The notes beneath the pieces are model-generated. The model worked only from the letters and a program-made list of their open reading frames with translations, was not told the origin of the DNA and did no database searches. A stretch of DNA of 64,000 bases from Cryptomeria japonica (lineage: Eukaryota > Streptophyta > Pinopsida > Cupressales > Cupressaceae): contig NC_081412.1 in NCBI RefSeq assembly GCF_030272615.1, positions 26,382,501 through 26,446,500 on the forward strand. Direction: 5' to 3'. Position 1 is the stretch's first letter, and the number at the start of each line of letters is the position of its first letter. Position numbers and translations under genes: made by a program. Positions 57,772 through 64,000 of the stretch are shown here, piece after piece.

Positions 57772-60292
57772 GACCCCTTAGGACCACACAAGGCCCCTTA
57801 TGACACATGTGCACCCCTTAGCAACTATCAAGACCAGATAAGATCAAATAGTGTCGCAAGGGGTCTTAAGTGGTCCTAAGGGGTCACACATGTGTTCTAA
57901 CACATGAGTGACCCCTTAGGACTACACAAGGCCCCTTACGACACATGTGCATCCCTTAGGACCTATTAGGACCACATAAGACCAAATGGTGTCGCAAGGG
58001 GTCTTATGTGGTCCTAAGGGGTCATGCATATGTTCAAACACATGGGTGACCCCTTAGGACCACACAAGGCCCCTTCCGACACATGTGCACCCCTTAGGAC
58101 CTATTAGGACCACATAAGACCAAATGATGTCGAAAGGGGTCTTATGTGGTCCTATGGGGTCACGCATGTGTTCTAACACATGGGTTACCCCATACAACCA
58201 TACAAGGCCCCTTGCGACACATGTGCAACCCTTAGCACCTATTAGGACCACATAAGACCAAATGGTGTCGAAAGGGGTCTTATGTGGTCCTAAGGGGTCA
58301 TGCATGTGTTCTAACAGATGGGTGACCCCTTAGGACCACACAAGGCCCGTTACGACACGTGCACCCCTTAGGACCTATTAGGATGACATACGACCAAATG
58401 GTGTTGAAAGGGGTCTTAAGTGGTCCTAAGGGATCATGCATGTGTTCTAACACATAGGTGACCCCTTAGGACCACTTAAGACCTCTTGCGACACATGTGC
58501 ACCCCTTAGCACCTATTAGGACCACATAAGACCAAATGGTGTCGCGAGGGGTCTTAAGTGGTCCTAAGGGGTCACGAATGTGTTCTAATACATGGGTGAT
58601 CCCTTAGGACCACACAAGGCCCCTTACGACACATGTGCACCCCTTAGCACCTATTAGGACCAGATAAGACCAAATGATGTCGCAAGGGGTCTTAAGTGGT
58701 CCTAAGGGGTCACACATGTGTTCTAACACATGGGTGACCCCTTAGGACCACAGAAGGCCCCTTACGACACATGTGCACCCCTTAGGACCTATTAGGACCA
58801 CATAAGACCAAATGGTGTCGAAAGGAGTCTTATGTGGTCCTAAGGGGTCACACATGTGTTCTAACTGGGTGACCCCTTAGGACCACACAAGGCCCCTTAT
58901 GACACATGTGCACCCCTTAGCACCTATTAGGACCACATAAGACCAAATAGTGTCGAAAGGGGTCTTATGTGGTCTTAAGGGGTCACACATGTGTTCTAGC
59001 ACATGGGTGACCCCTTAGGACCACACAAGGCCCCTTACGACACATGTGCATCCCTTAGGACCTATTAGGACCACATAAGACCAAATGGTGTCGCAAGGGG
59101 TCTTATGTGGTCCTAAGGGGTCACGCATGTGTTCTAACGTATGGGTGACCCCTTAGGACCACTTAAGACCTCTTGCGACACATGTGCACCCCTTAGCACC
59201 TATTAGGACCACATAAGACCAAATGGTGTCGCAAGGGGTCTTAAGTGGTCTTAAGGGGTCACGCATGTGTTCTAACACATAAGTGACCCCTTAGGACCAC
59301 ACAAGGCCCCTTATGACACATGTGTACCCCTTAGCACCTATTAGGACCACATTAGAGATAATGGTGTCGCAAGGGGTCTTAAGTGGTCCTAAGGGGTCAC
59401 ACATGTCTTCTAACACATGGGTGACCCCTTAGGACCACTTAAGACTCCTTGCGGCATATGTGCACCCCTTAGCACCTATTAGGACCACATAAAACCAAAT
59501 GGTGTTGTAAGGGGTCTTCTATGGTCCTAAGGGGTCACACGTGTTCTAACACATGGGTGACCCCTTAGGACCACACAAGGCCCCTTGCGACACATGTGCA
59601 CCCCTTAGGACCTATTGGGACCACATAAGATGAAATGGTGTCGCAAGGGGTATTATGTGGTCCTAAGGGGTCACACATGTGTTCTAACACATGGGTGACC
59701 CCTTAGGACCATACAGGGCCCCTTGCAACACATGTGCACCCCTTAGGACCTATTAGGACCTCATAAGACCAAATGGTGTTGCAAGGGGTCTTAAGTGGTC
59801 CTAAGGGGTCACACATGTGTTCTAACACACAGGCAACCCCTTAGGAACACACAAGGCCCCTTGCAACACATGTGCACCCCTTAGGACCTATTAGGACCAC
59901 ATAAGACCAATTGGTGTCGCAAGGGGTCTTATGCGGTCCTAAGGGGTCAACATGTGTTCTAACACATGGGTGACCCCTTAGGACCACTTAAGACCCCTTG
60001 CGACACATGTGCACCCCTTAGGACCCCTTAGGACCACATAAGACCAAATGGTGTCGAAAGGGGTCTTATGTGGTCCTAATGGGTCACACATGTGTTCTAA
60101 CACATGGGTGACCCCTTAGGACCACACAAGGCCCCTTGCAAGACATGTCCACCCCTTAGGACTTATTAGGACCACATAAGACCAAATGGTGTCACAAGGG
60201 GTATTATGTGGTCCTAAGGGGTCACACATGTGTTCTAACACATGGGTGACCCCTTAGGACCACACAGGGCCCCTTGCAACACATGTGCACCC
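57772..60292. repeat. About 138-bp dyad-symmetric satellite, 18 full copies plus part
   Basis: The start word GACCCCTTAGGACCAC recurs at about 57772, 57910, 58048, 58186 (altered), 58324, 58460, 58598, 58736, 58871, 59009, 59147, 59284, 59423, 59559, 59697, 59834, 59972, 60110 and 60248. Each unit has GTGGTCCTAAGGGGTCAC complementary to GTGACCCCTTAGGACCAC across CACATGTGTTCTAACACATGG, an 18-base-armed hairpin. A second arm pair is GGCCCCTTGCGACAC / GTGTCGCAAGGGG. The last unit breaks off at 60292. Confidence 0.93.
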
Positions 60293-61108
60293 TGTAGTAC
60301 CCCTACTCATTTGAACTCATTAGAGTCATATTTTTTTTTTTTTTTTTTTCAGTTGATACATTACCATGATGTGTTATTCAAATTTTTATGACATTATTTC
60401 ATGCTTTATCTGGATATGAGATGCATAATTTATTTGTAGTATTTCAGTAGTTGTGATTTATGGCATTTTATGGATTATTGCTATATACTGACACTTTACT
60501 TTATCTATGCAATGTGGAATTATATGTTGTGTGTCTGAGAGTGTATTGGATGCAAGGGAACGATTTTTCTTCACTCATTTCGGTGAGACAAGGAACGTCG
60601 CGATTCTCCTTCATTAGTGTGTACGCCATGTTTTTTATATTATATATGCATGTGTGGTTCGGTGATGCAGGATATTGCAGGTACAAGTACCGGGTAGGTA
60701 CGAGGTATCGTCTCCACCTAGCTTCACAGGTTTGAGTGTGCCTTATATTTTTCGATGGAAGTGGAGGAGATAGTAGTTGACCCTATTTTACTTAGTTACA
60801 CTCGTGTGAGTGTCATTAGTTGGTTGTCCTGTCAGTTAGTTCGGCCTTCGTATTTTGTTGTTTGATCTTTTTTATGAGTATTTGCTTGAGATTTGTTTAG
60901 TTTGTGTGTTTTAGTGGATTTGATTAATTAATCAAGTTTATGGAGTTATCTCATAGTTGAATTATGTATGTATTGAGATTATAAATTTAATTAATTAAAA
61001 GAAGTTATTAAATTAAGTTGCCAGCTGCAAGATATTAGAAATATATTTAATTTAAATTTTAGTGGAAAAATAAATTAGATTAATTGCATTTATTGTTTCC
61101 TAGAATTT

Positions 61109-61124
61109 TAAATAAATAAAAGAA

Positions 61125-61159
<35 letters not shown>

Positions 61160-61165
61160 ATGAAT
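61109..61165 (+). repeat. (AAAT)n microsatellite
   Basis: About a dozen AAAT units with a few interruptions. Confidence 0.88.
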
Positions 61166-62095
61166 AAAAGAATTCATTAAAATTATAGCATTGCTTTAAT
61201 TTCTTTATTTAGAAAATTAATTAGAGTTGCATGAGAAAAGAAAAGAAAGAAAAATAATTTTTAATTATTGCATGTTAACTTATCCTTGATTAGAATATTA
61301 GAAAAGAAAAGAAAATTGCTTTTATTCTAAATTTAGGTTTTTGGGACAAAAGATATTCAACCTAGAATTTTAGTTTAAAAAGGGGAATACGTCATTATTT
61401 TAGGATACACAGGAAACGGGTCATGGATTTAGGTGAAGAAATTTATTTGGAAGCTTGTTGAAAGGATTAGGGCTCTTCTACAGATTTCTTCCAGGAAAGC
61501 TATACCAGGTTGGGTGGCTTCTTTTGATTGTTGTTTTAAGAAAATATTTCTATTTCTTCTATCTTTCTGAATGATGTGTGTGTTAAGATGTTTGCCAAAT
61601 CTAAAATCCCGCCTGCATATTTCTTGTTCTTGACTAAAGTCCATTTCTGAAGTTAATTTCTAGATTATGAAAAGAAATTATTTCTTGAGTGTTTGTGGAT
61701 TAAATATTGAGAAAATTGGGAAAATTATTATGGCAAATTTTGCCAAGATTTTTATTATGCATGGAAATTGCAAGGTTTGGGAGGAATGGGATTTACCAGA
61801 GAAATCATTCCCTCTTGTTTTTTTTTGTTCCGACGTTGGCTATGGCAATCTTTTAATTGTATCTTACTGAAATTTTTATTTACTTTAGAAATAAACTTAA
61901 TTATTAATTAAATTTAATGGTTTATGTAAGTTTTGGGGAAATGGTTTTATTTAATTATTTCTGAAAAAATAAATTGTATTAAATTATTGGGAAATAAATT
62001 TCATGGGAAAATTAATATTGAAGATTGGAAATTATAGTTTGTATGGTATTAAAATTATAATTTAAAAAAAATTAAAAAATATCAGATGGTAGCAG

Positions 62096-62237
62096 GCTAC
62101 CGCCTACGGTAGTAATGCTACCGACGGTAGCATGTGCTACTGTAGTGTAGCAGATGCTACCGTGTGGGTAGCATATGCTACCATGCGGGTAGCAGTGCTA
62201 CCACACGACAACACACTGCCCTAGGGTAGCAAGCTAC
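62096..62237. repeat. Array of short GGTAGCA-TGCTACC palindromes
   Basis: Seven hairpin words in a row: GGTAGCAGGCTACC, GGTAGTAATGCTACC, GGTAGCATGTGCTAC, GTAGCAGATGCTACC, GGTAGCATATGCTACC, GGTAGCAGTGCTACC and GGTAGCAAGCTACC, separated by unrelated short spacers. Confidence 0.88.
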
Positions 62238-62332
62238 CAAACCTAAACTAAACTGCAGTATGCACTGCGTTTCCCTTGCTTGGCCACTAAATTTTATGAT
62301 TCGGATTTGTTTAATTTATTTAATATGTCAAA

Positions 62333-62367
<35 letters not shown>

Positions 62368-62391
62368 TATATATATATATATATATATATT
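62333..62391 (+). repeat. (GTA)n(TA)n microsatellite
   Basis: About 11 GTA units followed by about 12 TA units. Confidence 0.92.
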
Positions 62392-64000
62392 ATTGGCTGT
62401 GGATTTAATTAGGTTATTTAAAAAAAATAAAGTTTTTTCATATTTAATGGAAATGAGAATTATTTCAAATTTAAATCTTTTTGTTATCATATATTTTAAT
62501 GTGATATAATTATATAATATAATATTATGTACTTATAATATATTATAATATAAATATATTTTTTTTAATTTGGGATTTCATTTAGATTATTGATATAGTC
62601 AAATTGGATCTGGTTGTTAATAAATTATGAACATATACATTAGGAGATTAATTTTTATGTGCTTGGTTTGAACCTTATTGGACAAATGACAAGATTGATT
62701 TCTTTGTATTAAAATAGTTGTAAATTCTTATAATCTGGAAATTCTTTATTTGCAAGATATTTATGGTTTTGGCTATTGTAAGAAAAGATTGCCTGTAATA
62801 GGATCTTGTGTAAATGGTGTTTGCAGTCAAGCTTAATTTTGTTGCAATTCTGGTTGAGTTGTCATTGTGTCCTATGTTATTATATCTCCTTGGTCAGGTG
62901 TTGTATAACCTTATTGATGTGAGCCATTGTGTGTTTTGTCCAAATGGTCAATCTTGGGTTAGTGATTGTGTATCTTTCACCTGTGGTTTGTCAGGATTAG
63001 TTATGGCTATCTGTTTCACCATAGAGTACTCGCAGAGATACCTTTTCTATTATTGTCCTATGAGAGAGAGTGGCTTTCGAGTAGGGGCCGTGCCCGAAGT
63101 GGATGACAAGATAACCCGTCGAAAGTCAGTTAAAAAGTGATAACCTAATAATATATATTGGGGGGGAGTGGAATAAATATTAATTAAGATAATGTACCTT
63201 GTGCATAGGTGAAGTACTAGTACAGGGCTCATAATGTTACGAGAAGGCCTGGAATGGCAAACTTACCACCTTGTCTTCACGAAAGGATTGGTAGGGTCTG
63301 CATTAGACTTAGTTGGAACCAGAGGTTCGGGAGAGCTTACTAGGACAGTGAGTCAGGACCTATGGAGGTTGTACCATGGTATCCATCTTAAGCTATGTGA
63401 TGACACTCTCGCCTTAGAGTCACTAGTGTTTTTGAGTTGAGTCACGTTGATGTTTGCAGAGTCTTGTAGTTCTTTTGTACTTGTCTTACTTTTCTTTCTT
63501 GAGGGTTTTCTATTATCTCCTAGCACGATGGTGTGGTTCCATTTTGGGATCACATGGTCTGGTGGTAGTGCCACTTCCCATCGGATGTTCTAGGTTGTAT
63601 CTTCAGGTGAGGAAAGGCTTCACTGGCATTTCTTGGTTCGTGGTTCATGTACCAGCTCATGTTCGGGATCATTGTTTAGTTGAGACCTTGTGGTCATTGT
63701 ATCAAAATTTTATGTAACCTTGATATTGTAACTTTGTAATCCATGGTATTATTGGAAGCCATGTAATTATGGATATTGTGATATTATGTCAGTGGGATGT
63801 ATGTTAATTCAATTGCTTTGATCTTGTGTATAAATGATTTATGGAAAATTGAATGCATTGGAATACTTGATTATTTCGTTATGGAATTTAGATGTATGTG
63901 TAGTTTTAAACTTAATCATTTACTTTATCTAATTAAATGGACAATTGGATTAACCATGGTGTTAGTATAATCTACGATTAATCTTCATTGGTAACCCTTA

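Larger units (their letters stand above)
60293..64000 (+). other. AT-rich region, perhaps part of a long LTR
   Basis: It starts TGTAGTACCCCTACTCATTT exactly where a satellite unit is broken, as expected for an LTR end. The stretch 60560-60740 (TTTCGGTGAGACAAGG, GGTACAAGTACCGGGTAGGT) and 63060-63170, with a G-run at 63160-63166, look like LTR or leader sequence to me but I cannot prove it. No coding frame is convincing. The other end is outside the window. Confidence 0.35.

Noticed and set aside
58054-58305. Open frame in the satellite on minus
   Set aside because: It repeats with the satellite period and has no coding bias.
57772-60292. CRISPR-like regular repeats
   Set aside because: There are no unique spacers; the whole ~138-bp unit repeats in tandem, in a plant nuclear context.
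62814-63140. 108-codon membrane-like frame
   Set aside because: No conserved motif, and the surroundings look like LTR or leader sequence.

Overview
This is a repeat-dense nuclear window from a large plant genome. The Tork-like Copia, Tat-type Gypsy and RNase H-bearing LINE families, the AT-rich noncoding sequence, and several generations of nested insertions all point to a seed plant. A gymnosperm seems plausible, but nothing here fixes the species. I found no credible host single-copy gene, tRNA, rRNA or CRISPR array. Almost every coding region belongs to a transposable element, and most carry in-frame stops or frameshifts. Two long frames are intact: a 759-codon gag-protease frame in a non-autonomous Copia element, and a 214-codon frame of unknown function at the 3' end of a LINE.

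Layout. 1-2092: gene-free, AT-rich. 2098-28019: a Copia retrotransposon with target duplication GTGTC on both sides. It is split inside pol by a 19-kb Gypsy element (5535-24741). That Gypsy has the dual RNase H of the Tat lineage. It also carries an antisense frame (19903-22906, minus) encoding a plant mobile domain, and a 993-bp terminal-inverted-repeat element (13380-14372). 28287-52470: three tandem copies of a roughly 4-kb unit of unknown nature. The third copy is interrupted by a TIR DNA element (36428-45372) and by a non-autonomous Copia element (47545-51805, TSD ATGAT). The TIR element in turn holds a nearly 7-kb LINE (37193-44114) and a second copy of the 993-bp TIR family (44285-45317). 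55890-56275: a Copia integrase relic. 57268-60292: an ACAT-rich microsatellite, a long near-perfect palindrome, and about 18 copies of a ~138-bp dyad-symmetric satellite. 60293-64000: AT-rich sequence that starts abruptly inside a satellite unit and may be an LTR whose other end is outside the window.

Relative ages follow from nesting. The tandem units are older than the TIR element, which is older than the LINE and the second TIR copy. The outer Copia is older than the Gypsy, which is older than the TIR copy inside it. The non-autonomous Copia has very similar LTRs and an open reading frame and looks young.

Most interesting signal. The Tat-Gypsy carries arrays of a short word, TAGCGCAT and variants, in three places. 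Two lie in the sense leader, reading on plus. One lies upstream of the antisense plant-mobile-domain frame, reading on minus. The antisense array sits inside a predicted 1,024-nt intron (donor at 22786, acceptor at 21763, minus strand). Removing that intron puts a 40-codon upstream exon in the same frame as the mobile-domain ORF. The first sense array sits inside a predicted leader intron (7061-7418) with a CTAAC branch-point match, and its acceptor abuts a donor-like GTAAAC. This suggests a two-sided, spliced, convergent transcription programme in one retroelement.
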